Positions 1 to 8,519 are shown, counted from the first letter of the stretch. The stretch: DNA of 48,407 nucleotides from Brevibacterium sp. HMSC07C04 (GCF_001815905.1 NZ_KV823254.1:1-48407), one strand, 5' to 3'. Program-made: numbers and translations. The notes: generated by a model from the letters alone, not told the origin.

Positions 1-154
1 ACAGGGGCGTAATAGAAGCGGAACTAAACCCAGGACGCTTCACAGAACGAGCTGTGGGAGTGCGCCCTGCAAGCACACGGGCCCTTAGATAAGGACAATG
101 GGCAGTAGCTCAGCTGCCGGTTTCGTAGGCGGCTCTCAGATAAGGAGTTCTGCT
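1..154. other. left-edge non-coding stretch
   Basis: No gene is recognised here. An in-frame ATG at 98 would extend the following gene by 19 residues, but its AAGGA is only two bases away and the extension (Gly/Ser/Ala-rich) looks non-conserved. A short GGCAG/CTGCC hairpin lies near 100-117. I see no convincing promoter. Confidence 0.4.
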
Positions 155-334
155 ATGTGCCGACCAGTCACCTGCCGGGTGTGCAGCAAAACCACGTGGG
201 CTGGATGCGGTCAGCACGTGGCCGATGTCAAAAAGCAGGTGCCGGCCTCGCAGTGGTGCGACGGCAAACACTCGGACGCAGAAAAAGGGCAAGCGGGTTC
301 GGGCGGAGTCTTCGCTCGCCTATTCGGCCGCTGA
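155..334 (+). CDS. small Cys-rich actinobacterial protein, possible metal binder
   Basis: This encodes 59 residues starting MCRPVTCRVC. I recognise the pattern C-x(4)-C-x2-C-x(4)-WAGCGQHV from a family of tiny conserved, uncharacterised proteins of Actinobacteria. The clustered Cys residues and the GCGQH segment suggest zinc or other metal binding, but that is inference. The ATG at 155 is chosen because TAAGGAG (141-147) lies 7 nt upstream and the conserved N-terminus begins there. It is followed by a strong terminator and stands upstream of the mycoredoxin gene, though not in an operon with it. Function unknown. Confidence 0.75.
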   Translation: MCRPVTCRVCSKTTWAGCGQHVADVKKQVPASQWCDGKHSDAEKGQAGSGGVFARLFGR

Positions 335-367
335 TCCCCAGCCGGTCGGCTGGCGGTGAGCCGACCT

Positions 368-398
368 CCACCTCGGTCGCTTTCGGGGCTCGAGGTGG
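368..398 (+). terminator. upstream hairpin of a double terminator
   Basis: CCACCTCG (368-375) pairs with CGAGGTGG (391-398). It precedes a stronger hairpin. The 14-mer CCGACCTCCACCTC beginning at 361 recurs in the terminator at 7514-7527. Confidence 0.5.
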
Positions 399-433
399 AA
401 GGTGAGGGAATAAGGCTCCCTCACCTTTCGTTC
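399..433 (+). terminator. intrinsic terminator
   Basis: AAGGTGAGGGA (399-409) pairs perfectly with TCCCTCACCTT (417-427) across a 7-nt loop, 11 bp in all, followed by a short T-rich run. It closes the small Cys-rich gene before mycoredoxin. Confidence 0.7.
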
Positions 434-476
434 CCAGTTCAGCAAGACACCACGAGACTCTGCGTAAGGAGTGTTC

Positions 477-755
477 ATGTCCGACATCACCGAACCTTTC
501 CTTCCTGAAGCCGGCGCAGTGACCATGTTCACCACATCGTGGTGCGGCTACTGCAAGCGTCTGATGCCTCAGCTGAAGCAGCAGGGCATTGAGTTCCGCG
601 AAGTGAACATCGAAGAGATCGAAAACGGTGTTCAGGTCGTCGAAGCCGCCAATGACGGCAACCAGACCGTGCCTACTCTTCTCTATGCGGACGGCACCAC
701 CCAGACCAATCCGAGCATCGGCGACGTCAAGAAGAAGCTTGAAAGCCTCGCCTGA
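477..755 (+). CDS. mrx1: mycoredoxin (glutaredoxin-like)
   Basis: A 92-residue single-domain glutaredoxin-fold protein. The active site is WCGYC (Cys23, Cys26), and TVPT (cis-Pro loop) and DGTTQTNP follow as in Mycobacterium tuberculosis Mrx1. In this family the protein reduces mixed disulfides between proteins and mycothiol in the cytoplasm, taking electrons from mycothiol/Mtr. It therefore implies that the host makes mycothiol. A GTG at 471 is in frame but overlaps the Shine-Dalgarno AAGGAG (466-471), so the ATG at 477 is the start. It is a single gene, with terminators on both sides. Confidence 0.9.
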   Translation: MSDITEPFLPEAGAVTMFTTSWCGYCKRLMPQLKQQGIEFREVNIEEIENGVQVVEAANDGNQTVPTLLYADGTTQTNPSIGDVKKKLESLA

Positions 756-790
756 TATGTGCGACTGATTCTTCTGCAGCCGCGCAGATC

Positions 791-827
791 AGCCGCAGCG
801 ACCAGGGTCCTGGCGCTGCGGCTTTTC
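791..827 (+). terminator. intrinsic terminator of mycoredoxin gene
   Basis: AGCCGCAGCG (791-800) pairs perfectly with CGCTGCGGCT (814-823). The loop contains a second nested stem CCAGG/CCTGG, and TTTTC follows. Confidence 0.75.
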
Positions 828-910
828 AGTGCCCGCAGCTTTGTGCGTCCACTTTCTGCGTCCACGTCAGCAAAACGCGATGTCCCAACTGCCGTGTCAG
901 TGGCGCTTAG

Positions 911-922
911 TACCCTAAATGC
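911..922 (+). promoter_or_regulatory. -10 box of a leaderless promoter
   Basis: TACCCT (911-916) ends 6 nt before the ATG at 923 and there is no Shine-Dalgarno sequence. This places transcription start at or near the start codon. Confidence 0.6.
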
Positions 923-3184
923 ATGCGCTCCAATGATCGTTCCTCTGGTTCTGCGGACTCCAAGCGAGCTTCATCAGCAGCTGTGCTCGCACGCCGCTTG
1001 GCTATTCCGCTCTTCACGGTCATCGGCGCTGCGTTCGGCGCTTGGGCGCTGATCTTCACCGGCGCTACGAACCCTCTGCTCGTCGGCGATTCCGGTCCGC
1101 TTGGTCGCATTGGCCTGCCCATCGCCGAATTCTTCTTCCAAGCAGCTTCTGTTGTCGTCATCGGCGCCATCATCCTTATGATGCTCGTTCTGCCGCGCTC
1201 CAAACCACGGCGCCGTCGCGGGGCAGGGGCCCGGCGGGCAGAAAAGAAAGCCAAACAGCAGGCGCGGAAAAAAGCCGCCGCCGCAAACCGCTCTTCCGGT
1301 GCGAGCCCTGATTCTGAGACTTCTGCGTCATCCACAGCGGCCTTCAGCCTGGCAGTCGATGAAGCGACAACCGCCGCCGCTGAGGCTGAGCACGAGGCTT
1401 CAAGCTCGGCTGACCGCAAAGCAGATGGCGACGCGGACCTCGACCCATCGTGGGCTGCGGCGCTGGTGGCAGCGCAGATCGGCTCGGTTGTCCTCGTCCT
1501 GTCCTCAGTTGCCACGCTGATCCTGCGCTATGTCAACACCGCGGGAACGGCGGCGACAAACGCAACACAGGCCGAATTCTCCGCCCAGCTGGGCGCCTAC
1601 ATCACCCAAATTGATTCGGGGCGACTGTGGTCGCTCGTTGTGATCTCCGCGATCATCATGTCAATGGTGCTCTTTGCCACCCGCAGCTTCGCGGGCATTG
1701 GCTGGTCGGCGCTTCTGACGGTGCTCATCTTGCTGCCGCAAGCGCTCATGGGGCATGCGGCAGAAGCCAAAGGGCACATTGAAGCCGTCAACAGCCTGGG
1801 CCTGCACTTGGTGGCGGTCATGGCCTGGGTCGGCGGGCTCTTAGTCCTCGCGCTTATTTCGCCCACACTCACGGCCCGCCCAGATCTCGGCGAAATCATC
1901 AAGCGCTATTCGACGATCGCACTGTTTTCGATCGTCATCATGGCCTACTCGGGCTTTGTCAACGCAACCCTGCGCGTCAAAACCTTCGATGACTGGATGA
2001 CTCCCTACGGGCAGTTGGTCATCATCAAGGCGGTGCTCACCGTCATCCTCGGCCTGATCGGCTTCTGGCACCGCGAACGCATCATTGACCGCCTTGGTTC
2101 GAGCATGCGCGCGGCTGCCGAATTCTGGCGTCTGGTTCTTGCCGAGATCGCCATTTTCGGTGCTGTTGTGGCTATTGGCATTGTGCTGGCCAGTTCACAG
2201 CCGCCGGTCCCACAGGAACTTCGCGCCGAGCCCACCCCCTCGGAAATCCTGTCCGGCGAGCTCCTTCCGCCGGAACCGCTGTGGTACAACTACTTCCTCC
2301 AGTGGCGCTTTGACCCACTGTGGGTGGTTGTCGGCATAGGTGCCTCGGTTCTGTACATCATGGGCTACCGCGAACTGAAGAAGCGCGGCGGACACTGGCC
2401 GCTGTGGCGCACCATTTCGTGGGTGGGCGGCATGGCCATGCTCATCTACGTCACGTGCGGCGGCCCGATGGTCTATGGTCGCACCCTGTTCTCCGGCCAC
2501 ATGATTCAGCACATGCTGATCGTCATGCTCGTGCCCATCCCCATGGTGGTGGGGGCGCCCATCACGTTGCTCATGCGCGCCATTCACCCGCGCCAGGACG
2601 GTTCACGCGGGGTGCGCGAATGGATTCTCATTCTGGTGCACTCGAAGTACATTCGCTTCTGGGCCCACCCGATCGTCGCTTCGATCAACTTCGCCGGATC
2701 ACTCATCGTCTTCTACTACAGCGGGATCATGTGGTACGCGCTGAAGTACCACCTGGGCCACGAACTCATGCTCATCCACTTCCTGGCAGCGGGCTACTTG
2801 TTCGCACAGGCCATGATCGGCGTGGACCCGGGTGTCAAGCGCTTCCCCCACGCGGTGCGGTTCGTGGTGCTCCTTGTGACCATGACCTTCCACGCGTTCT
2901 TCGGCATTTCAATCATGACCACTGAAGTGCTCATCGAACCGGACTGGTACGGCAACATGGGCCAAACGTGGATCAGCGCGCTGGACGACCAACAGCTGGG
3001 CGGCGGAATCGCCTGGGGCATCGGCGAATTCCCCACACTTATTCTGGCGTTCATTGCGGCGGTCCAATGGTCGAAAGCCTCCGACCGTGAAGCCAAACGC
3101 AAAGACCGCGCCGAAGCCCGCTCCGGCGACGCCGAACTGCGCGCATACAACGAATACCTGGCCTCGCTCAGCCGCAAGCGCTGA
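923..3184 (+). CDS. CopD-CtaG fusion: copper import / cytochrome c oxidase assembly
   Basis: A polytopic membrane protein of 753 residues. Two N-terminal membrane segments (about 25-90) are followed by a basic then Ala/Ser/Glu-rich cytoplasmic linker (about 92-170). Next comes a CopD-like copper-resistance domain (about 180-445), and then a CtaG_Cox11-type caa3 oxidase assembly domain (about 460-720) with the segment GHMIQHMLIVM and several conserved His and Met. Family knowledge: CopD takes up copper and CtaG helps metallate the Cu sites of haem-copper oxidase, and the fusion is common in Actinobacteria. The ATG at 923 appears leaderless. The low-complexity linker is probably poorly conserved. 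The PCu(A)C chaperone at 38.7 kb is a likely functional partner. Confidence 0.88.
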   Translation: MRSNDRSSGSADSKRASSAAVLARRLAIPLFTVIGAAFGAWALIFTGATNPLLVGDSGPLGRIGLPIAEFFFQAASVVVIGAIILMMLVLPRSKPRRRRGAGARRAEKKAKQQARKKAAAANRSSGASPDSETSASSTAAFSLAVDEATTAAAEAEHEASSSADRKADGDADLDPSWAAALVAAQIGSVVLVLSSVATLILRYVNTAGTAATNATQAEFSAQLGAYITQIDSGRLWSLVVISAIIMSMVLFATRSFAGIGWSALLTVLILLPQALMGHAAEAKGHIEAVNSLGLHLVAVMAWVGGLLVLALISPTLTARPDLGEIIKRYSTIALFSIVIMAYSGFVNATLRVKTFDDWMTPYGQLVIIKAVLTVILGLIGFWHRERIIDRLGSSMRAAAEFWRLVLAEIAIFGAVVAIGIVLASSQPPVPQELRAEPTPSEILSGELLPPEPLWYNYFLQWRFDPLWVVVGIGASVLYIMGYRELKKRGGHWPLWRTISWVGGMAMLIYVTCGGPMVYGRTLFSGHMIQHMLIVMLVPIPMVVGAPITLLMRAIHPRQDGSRGVREWILILVHSKYIRFWAHPIVASINFAGSLIVFYYSGIMWYALKYHLGHELMLIHFLAAGYLFAQAMIGVDPGVKRFPHAVRFVVLLVTMTFHAFFGISIMTTEVLIEPDWYGNMGQTWISALDDQQLGGGIAWGIGEFPTLILAFIAAVQWSKASDREAKRKDRAEARSGDAELRAYNEYLASLSRKR

Positions 3185-3473
3185 GCGCCGGACTCATCAC
3201 ACGAGGCGCCGCCCGGCTCAGTCGCGAACAGTGCTCGCCACGGCTCACCATCGCCCATGTGGGTCGGCGGGCTGCCTTTGCCCCGGGTGAGCAGGTAATA
3301 CTCACCGCCCTCTGTGCGTCCTGGCACAGGGAGAGTGCGCATTCTTTCAGCGCCTCATTGCGATTCCTGGCCGTCCAATGCTCCGCCTCAGGCATATAGT
3401 GAGTCATCCCACAAATGCGTGAGCGACAGCCACACGCAGCGTGGCGAATGCAACATGAGGCAAAGGAGCCGAT
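3185..3473. other. intergenic region upstream of MHS permease
   Basis: No gene is seen. It begins with a weak hairpin (CTGAGC 3181-3186 with GCTCAG 3216-3221) over the end of the CopD-CtaG gene. At 3201 there is a lone ACGAGGCGCCG, one arm of a hairpin family seen elsewhere in the window. A TATAGT (3395-3400) is the best -10 candidate for the permease gene. Confidence 0.4.
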
Positions 3474-4811
3474 ATGTCACAGGACGTACAGGAACGTCGC
3501 AGCCTGCAGAAGGTCGTCGCCGCTTCGATGGCCGGAACGGTCGTCGAGTGGTATGAATTCTTCCTCTACGGTTCAGCCGCAACCTTGGTGTTCAACCACA
3601 TTCTGTTCCCACCGTCGGACAACCCGCTCACCCCGATTCTGGCGGCGTTCGTCACCTACGCGGTGGGCTTTATCGCCCGTCCCGTCGGCGGTATCGTGTT
3701 CGGCCACTACGGCGACAAGCTCGGCCGTAAGAAGCTGCTGCAGCTGTCGATCATCCTGGTGGGCGTGTCGACCTTCCTCATGGGCTGTCTGCCCACCTAT
3801 CAGACGATCGGCATCCTCGCACCCCTCTTGCTGGTGTTCCTGCGCTTTGTGCAGGGCTTCGCCGTCGGCGGCGAATGGGGTGGCGCTGTGCTCCTGGTCG
3901 CAGAGCATTCGCCCAAGGAATCTCGCGGTTTCTGGGCCTCTTGGCCCCAGGCCGGTGTGCCGTTGGGCAATCTGCTCGCCACCGCTGTCCTGTGGGTGCT
4001 CTCGACCACGCTCGATGAAGCACACTTCATGTCGTGGGGCTGGAGGATCGCATTCTGGCTGTCGGCCGTCATTGTGCTCATCGGCTGGTACATCCGCACG
4101 CAGGTCTCAGATGCACCGATCTTCCACGAAACCAAGGACGCCATCGACGAAGGCGCAGCTGACTACGGTGTTTTCTCGGTTCTGAAGAAGTACCCGCGCG
4201 GCATTTTCTGCGCTATGGGTCTGCGTTTGATCGAAAACATCCACTATTACCTGGTTGTGACCTTCACGATCACGTACCTGTCGGTTGAAGTGGACATCAA
4301 GTCCAGCGACATCCTCGGCCTTCTGTTGGGCGCACACGCCATCCACGCCTGCCTGGTGCCACTGGTCGGCAAGGTCACCGACATTGTGGGCCGCAAACCG
4401 CCCTATATGGTGGGGATTCTGCTGTCGGCCTCCTGGGGTTTCTTCGCCTACCCCCTGTACTCGACGGCCGACCCGTTCAACATCTTTATCGCGATGCTCG
4501 CGGGCCTGGTGTTCCACGCCCTCATGTACGCCCCACAGCCGGCGATCATGTCCGAAATGTTCCCCACCCGCATGCGCAACTCGGGTGTTTCGTTCGGCTA
4601 TCAGGTCACGGCTATCGTCGCCGGGTCCTTCGCACCGATCATCGCCGTGTTCCTGCTGGACACGTTCAAGTCAGCTGTTCCAATCGCCATCTACGCCGCA
4701 ATCGCCGCGGTCATTTCGCTCATTGCACTGGCGTTCACCAAAGAGACCCGCGGCATTGACTTCGCGGACATCGACCGTGCCGACGCCGAGCGCTTCGGAG
4801 TCAAGCGCTGA
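3474..4811 (+). CDS. MHS-family MFS permease (metabolite:H+ symporter)
   Basis: A 445-residue major facilitator with about 12 membrane segments. The MFS loop 2-3 signature GDKLGRKK is at about residues 79-86. The segment FVQGFAVGGEWGGAVL is characteristic of the metabolite:H+ symporter group (shikimate, alpha-ketoglutarate, proline/betaine permeases). The substrate cannot be read from sequence. The next gene resembles 3-hydroxybutyrate dehydrogenase, so a hydroxy-carboxylic acid is a reasonable guess. Start: ATG at 3474 with AAGGAG at 3463-3468. A 13-bp hairpin separates it from the SDR gene, so the two are probably not fully cotranscribed. Confidence 0.88.
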   Translation: MSQDVQERRSLQKVVAASMAGTVVEWYEFFLYGSAATLVFNHILFPPSDNPLTPILAAFVTYAVGFIARPVGGIVFGHYGDKLGRKKLLQLSIILVGVSTFLMGCLPTYQTIGILAPLLLVFLRFVQGFAVGGEWGGAVLLVAEHSPKESRGFWASWPQAGVPLGNLLATAVLWVLSTTLDEAHFMSWGWRIAFWLSAVIVLIGWYIRTQVSDAPIFHETKDAIDEGAADYGVFSVLKKYPRGIFCAMGLRLIENIHYYLVVTFTITYLSVEVDIKSSDILGLLLGAHAIHACLVPLVGKVTDIVGRKPPYMVGILLSASWGFFAYPLYSTADPFNIFIAMLAGLVFHALMYAPQPAIMSEMFPTRMRNSGVSFGYQVTAIVAGSFAPIIAVFLLDTFKSAVPIAIYAAIAAVISLIALAFTKETRGIDFADIDRADAERFGVKR

Positions 4812-4837
4812 CCAAGTTGCACAATCGGGCACAGCCG

Positions 4838-4900
4838 ACCGGCGCCTCGTTCTGCGGAAAACAAACCCGGTACTCGGTTCCCGGGTGACGAGGCGCCGGT
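4838..4900. terminator. long-stem hairpin of the GAGGCGCC family
   Basis: ACCGGCGCCTCGT (4838-4850) pairs perfectly with ACGAGGCGCCGGT (4888-4900). The loop has its own ACCCGG/CCGGGT stem. It lies 26 bp after the permease stop. There is no clear T-tract, so termination is likely but not certain. The same arm sequence recurs at 3201, 18656 and 19775. Confidence 0.55.
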
Positions 4901-5026
4901 TGGCATATCCGGGGTATGCCCGGTGTGGCTGCCGGGCGAGTACCGTGGGCTGCGGGCCCAGCCGGGCCCGCACTGTGCGGGCGCCGCTCGGCGCGAACCG
5001 AACCCCGAAAGCAGGAGGAGTACACG

Positions 5027-5440
5027 ATGGCAGAAGCTCGACTGAATGGACGAAGAGCCCTTGTGACCGGGGGAGCGTCCGGCTTGGGCCAGGCGATCGC
5101 GGAAGCCTTTGCCGCCGAAGGCGCGACCGTTACGGTTGCCGACATCAACGGCGATGCCGCGAAGGACATTGCGGAAAAGATCGGCGGCAAGCACTGGCAG
5201 GTGGATCTGGCCGACACTGAAGCGCTCGATGCCCTCAATCTGAACTTCGACATTCTGGTCAACAACGCCGGAATCCAACACATTGACGCGCTTGAAGAGG
5301 TTTTCCTTGGACATTCGGCTGTGCCTCGTCTGCCCGAAGCCGACGAGGTGGCACAGCTGGCCGTCTTCCTGGCCTCTGATGCCGCTGGGGTCATCACGGG
5401 ATCGGCACATTCGATTGACGGAGGATGGTCTGCCGCGTGA
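5027..5440 (+). pseudogene. internally deleted SDR (3-hydroxybutyrate dehydrogenase-like)
   Basis: The reading frame is intact for 137 residues, but the family is about 255. The N-terminal Rossmann part is normal: TGGASGLG cofactor loop and NNAGIQH after the fourth strand. The C-terminal end is also normal: VAQLAVFLASD and DGGW. About 115-120 residues between them are gone, including the catalytic Ser and Tyr-x3-Lys. The join is in frame, near residues 91-100. It cannot be an active dehydrogenase as read. GIQH and DGGW are typical of D-3-hydroxybutyrate dehydrogenase, which oxidises 3-hydroxybutyrate to acetoacetate. The ATG at 5027 has a strong AGGAGG 9 nt upstream. An assembly collapse is possible but there is no repeat at the join to explain it. 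Confidence 0.75.
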
Positions 5441-5465
5441 GGTCTGACAAAGCCCCCAGACTGAA

Positions 5466-5489
5466 GCCCCAGCCCTGAAAGGGCGGGGC
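5466..5489. terminator. hairpin between convergent SDR remnant and LysR gene
   Basis: GCCCC-A-GCCCT (5466-5476) pairs with AGGGCGGGGC (5480-5489) around GAA, with one bulged A. It is GC-rich with poor T-tracts on either side. Confidence 0.4.
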
Positions 5490-5527
5490 CCAGCCCTGAA
5501 AAACCCTCCATGGGCTCCAACCCAGGC

Positions 5528-6397
5528 TCAGCTGCTATCCGGCACTCTGAGGGCGCGCACAACAGCCTGCACGGCGGTCCGTCGCAGTGCTTCGGGCCTG
5601 ACAACAGCCCAGTAGTGCACCGGCAGCGAAAAGTCGGGGATCACCCTGGTGAGGCCTTCACCGGCGAAGGTGGGCAGAAGAGCTACCCCAACGCCTCGGC
5701 GGCATGACTGAACATGAGCCAGTGCCGAGTTCGAATAGAAGTGCCCGGCTGGTTCCGGCAGGACGTTCCACGCGCTTTCCAGGCTGGCTACGCCCAGTGA
5801 GTGCTCGGCGTAGTAGATCAGCCGGTGCGCCCGCAGATCCTCCGTGGTCTGCGGTGCCTGTGCTGCCGCCAAGTAGCTGTCCGCGGCGAAGAAGCCCAGC
5901 TCATAGGGCCGCAGGTGGTGCACCGTGGCATTGGAAACATCCGGTTTCTCCACCACGATCTCAACATCGAAACCCGACCGGTGCTGGCGGGCTCGCTGCG
6001 TGGAAGTGGTCATTTCAATGTTGAGGCGCTTGTGTTCTGCCTGCAGCTGGGCGAGTGCATCGACCGCATAGAACATGGCAAAAGCCTCGGGACAGGCAAT
6101 GCGCACATTGCCGTACATCGATGTGTCCGGTGAATCGACCTGTATTGAGCCGAGAGCCTTCTCGATCATTTCGGCCCCCGGCATGAGCCTGCGGCCAGCC
6201 GCACTCAGTTCCCACCCGTCCGGGGTGGCGGTCAGAAGGGTTTCGCCAACCGCCCTTTCGAGGTTCGCAATGCGCCGCGACACGGTTGTGTGCGTAACTC
6301 CCATGCTCGCTGCGGCCGCCGTGTACTTGCCCAGGCGAGAAACCGCCAGCAGGGCCAGCAGATCATCTGGCGACACCGGGGGACGGGAGACGTTCAT
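5528..6397 (-). CDS. LysR-family transcriptional regulator
   Basis: 289 residues. The N-terminal winged helix-turn-helix is at about 10-70, with SRLGKYTAAAASMGVTHTTV as the recognition region and SRRIANLE after it. A type 2 periplasmic-binding-fold effector domain (about 95-280) follows. It is transcribed away from the 3-hydroxyisobutyrate dehydrogenase gene, sharing a 156-bp intergenic region, the usual layout for a LysR regulator and its target. It may control that gene and perhaps the permease/SDR pair. The effector is unknown, but a hydroxy or short-chain acid fits the neighbourhood. Confidence 0.88.
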   Translation of the reverse strand: MNVSRPPVSPDDLLALLAVSRLGKYTAAAASMGVTHTTVSRRIANLERAVGETLLTATPDGWELSAAGRRLMPGAEMIEKALGSIQVDSPDTSMYGNVRIACPEAFAMFYAVDALAQLQAEHKRLNIEMTTSTQRARQHRSGFDVEIVVEKPDVSNATVHHLRPYELGFFAADSYLAAAQAPQTTEDLRAHRLIYYAEHSLGVASLESAWNVLPEPAGHFYSNSALAHVQSCRRGVGVALLPTFAGEGLTRVIPDFSLPVHYWAVVRPEALRRTAVQAVVRALRVPDSS

Positions 6398-6420
6398 AGC
6401 GCCAGTCTACTGAGCGGCAT

Positions 6421-6434
6421 GTGCGCTGACGCAC
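6421..6434. promoter_or_regulatory. candidate LysR operator
   Basis: The inverted repeat GTGCG-CTGA-CGCAC lies 24 bp upstream of the LysR start and about 120 bp upstream of the divergent dehydrogenase. A TATGCT (6501-6506) is a plausible -10 for the dehydrogenase. Assignment rests on symmetry and position only. Confidence 0.4.
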
Positions 6435-6553
6435 TCCCACGGTGCGCAAGTGCCGTCCGAAAACCGAGCCGAACAGTGTGATCTGCGCAATTCTCGGCGC
6501 TATGCTGATCATGAATTTCAGGAGTGTGTACTCACCATTTGCAAGGAGGCATG

Positions 6554-7468
6554 ATGGCAATCATCGGTTGGGTAGGTCTGGGCAACATGGGACGGCCCAT
6601 GGCCGCAAACCTCGTCAAGGCAGGCCACACTGTTCAGGGATTCGACGTTGTCGAAGCCGCAGTCACCGCGGCAGCAGAAGACGGCATCACTCCGGCGAAG
6701 TCAATTGAAGAGGCCGTGAAGGACGCAGAAATCGTCTTCACCATGCTTCCCAAGGGCGAACACGCCCGCTCGGTGTACCTCACGGAAGGCGGTGTGCTCG
6801 AAGTTGCGGCAAAGGACACGATCCTCGTGGATTCGTCCACCATTGACTTCGACACCGCCCGAGATCTCCACAGCGCGGCCCGCGAAGCCGGCTACGTATT
6901 CCTCGACGCACCCGTATCCGGCGGTGTGACAGGTGCGGCCGCAGGCACCCTGACCTTCATGGTCGGCGCAGAAGACGCAGACTTCGAAGCAGCCAAGAAG
7001 TACATCGAGCCCATGGCCGGAAACATCTTCCACGCCGGTGGCGATGCCGCCGGTCAGGCCGCCAAGATTGTCAACAACATGATGCTGGCCATCAGCTCCC
7101 AGGGTGTTGTCGAAGGTGCCGTACTCGCCGACCGCTTTGGTCTGTCGCCCGAAACCTTCCTCAACATCGCCAAGGTCTCATCCGGGGATTCCTGGCCGCT
7201 GCGCACCTGGTACCCGGTCCCCGGTGTAGTCGACACCGCTGCTGCCAACAACGGCTTCAAGCCCGGTTTCGCGGTTTCGCTCATGCGCAAGGACCTCGGC
7301 CTGGCGCTCGCCGGTGGGGAAACCCAGGGCGTTCCACTGGATGCCGCACAGCTTGTCGCGGACAAGCTCGACAAACTCATTGACGAAGGCTGGGAGCTGG
7401 CCGACACCATGGCTCTCATCCGCAACGTCGACCCCGACGCTGAGGGCCTTCCGAAGAACTGGAGCTGA
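6554..7468 (+). CDS. mmsB: 3-hydroxyisobutyrate dehydrogenase-type oxidoreductase
   Basis: 304 residues, normal for the beta-hydroxyacid dehydrogenase family. The NAD-binding motif GLGNMG is at 8-13 and the substrate loop DAPVSGG at 118-124. The catalytic lysine is Lys171 in GQAAKIVNN. Family role: NAD-dependent oxidation of 3-hydroxyisobutyrate to methylmalonate semialdehyde in valine breakdown; tartronate-semialdehyde reductase is a close relative. AAGGAGG (6543-6549) precedes ATGs at 6551 and 6554. I prefer 6554, which gives better spacing and the MAIIGWVG start, but 6551 is possible. It is divergent from the LysR gene and ends at a perfect terminator. Confidence 0.85.
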   Translation: MAIIGWVGLGNMGRPMAANLVKAGHTVQGFDVVEAAVTAAAEDGITPAKSIEEAVKDAEIVFTMLPKGEHARSVYLTEGGVLEVAAKDTILVDSSTIDFDTARDLHSAAREAGYVFLDAPVSGGVTGAAAGTLTFMVGAEDADFEAAKKYIEPMAGNIFHAGGDAAGQAAKIVNNMMLAISSQGVVEGAVLADRFGLSPETFLNIAKVSSGDSWPLRTWYPVPGVVDTAAANNGFKPGFAVSLMRKDLGLALAGGETQGVPLDAAQLVADKLDKLIDEGWELADTMALIRNVDPDAEGLPKNWS

Positions 7469-7492
7469 CGGGCTCTCACCTGACCCACTCCC

Positions 7493-7532
7493 GAGGTGGA
7501 GGTCGGCACTGTGCCGACCTCCACCTCTTTGT
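7493..7532 (+). terminator. intrinsic terminator
   Basis: A perfect 16-bp stem (7493-7508 with 7512-7527) around a 3-nt loop is followed by TTTGTCT. Its right arm CCGACCTCCACCTC matches 361-374. Confidence 0.85.
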
Positions 7533-7649
7533 CTGTGGGGAAGTGAGCGGTCCTGGGTGCAGCGGGGCAGGGTCGACCGTTGACCAGCTGCGCTGTGGCG
7601 GGCCCGGCTACCCTTAGAGCGGATTTGTCTGTCTATTCAAGGAGTGCCC

Positions 7650-8417
7650 GTGGAGAATGCTGACGAGTTGGTTCTGACTGATTCTGAGCGCGATGAGATT
7701 CGCGCACGACTGGACGATGTTGCCGAGCGTGCCTCAGCTGCTGCAGCAGCGGCAGGGCGCGAATACGGCGGCGGTGATCCAGAAGCTGATGCCGATGCAG
7801 TCAAAGTGCTTCTGGCAGTGAAAACACAGCCGGTTGCGAAGATTCGGGCTGCGATTGAACACGGATACCGGCTGATCGGCGAGAATCGACAGCAGGAGCT
7901 CACTGCAAAAGAAGAGGGGCTGGCCGATCTGAACCCGGTGGCGCACCTCATTGGGCCGCTGCAGCGCAATAAGGTCAATCACACGCTGGCCGTTGAATCG
8001 TGTGCGTGCATTGAATCGCTTGACAATATGCGTTTGGCCCAGCGGATTGACAACCGCCTGGAACTGCTGGAGCGCAGCAGCCTGGATGTCTTCATTCAAG
8101 TCAACACTTCGCGCGAAGACAGCAAGTTCGGTGTCGCCCCGGATGAGGCCGAAAAGCTCATTGAAGAAGTGCGCGGTCTGGAGCGACTGCGGATTCGGGG
8201 GCTGATGACCATTGGACTGCCCGGCACGACAGCTGACGAGATTCGGCCGTCCTACGCAGAGCTTCGACAGCTGTCAGAAGACTTCCGTGCGCGGGGTGTG
8301 CTGCCGGCGGATGCCAGTGAACTGTCGATGGGCATGTCCGCTGATTTCGAACTTGCTATTGCAGAAGGCGCCACAATCGTGCGCGTCGGTTCCAGCGTTT
8401 TTGGGGCGCGCAGCTGA
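7650..8417 (+). CDS. YggS/PROSC-type pyridoxal-phosphate homeostasis protein
   Basis: 255 residues with the fold of the alanine-racemase N-terminal barrel and no C-terminal domain. The PLP lysine is Lys58 in LLAVKTQ. IGENRQQE, HLIGPLQRNK, VNTSREDSKFG and LSMGMSADFELAI are all present. The family binds PLP and buffers its level, affecting amino- and keto-acid pools; it has no established catalytic activity. A GTG at 7644 overlaps the Shine-Dalgarno (AAGGAG 7639-7644), so the GTG at 7650 is chosen. It stands alone here rather than beside cell-division genes, its common actinobacterial location. Confidence 0.88.
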   Translation: MENADELVLTDSERDEIRARLDDVAERASAAAAAAGREYGGGDPEADADAVKVLLAVKTQPVAKIRAAIEHGYRLIGENRQQELTAKEEGLADLNPVAHLIGPLQRNKVNHTLAVESCACIESLDNMRLAQRIDNRLELLERSSLDVFIQVNTSREDSKFGVAPDEAEKLIEEVRGLERLRIRGLMTIGLPGTTADEIRPSYAELRQLSEDFRARGVLPADASELSMGMSADFELAIAEGATIVRVGSSVFGARS

Positions 8418-8444
8418 TTTCGGGCCGAAAGCCCTTCGATAACA

Positions 8445-8489
8445 AAGAAGTGCCCTCGCTGGTCGGTTTGACCAGCGAGGGCACTTCTT
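8445..8489. terminator. bidirectional terminator
   Basis: A perfect 20-bp stem (8445-8464 with 8470-8489) has loop GGTTT, with A-rich and T-rich ends. It separates the convergent YggS and wall-adhesin genes. Confidence 0.9.
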
Positions 8490-8519
8490 ATGGGTTGAGC
8501 CTGTCAGCTCATGCCCTTA

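Noticed and set aside
98..154. Possible tRNA-like or extended start segment
   Set aside because: GGGCAGTAGCTCAGC recalls a tRNA D-arm, but no acceptor, anticodon or T arms can be folded; the extended start also lacks a proper ribosome binding site.
2794..3342. Minus-strand frame across the end of the CopD-CtaG gene and the gap after it
   Set aside because: Most of it is antisense to a certain gene and the part in the gap has no Shine-Dalgarno or motif.
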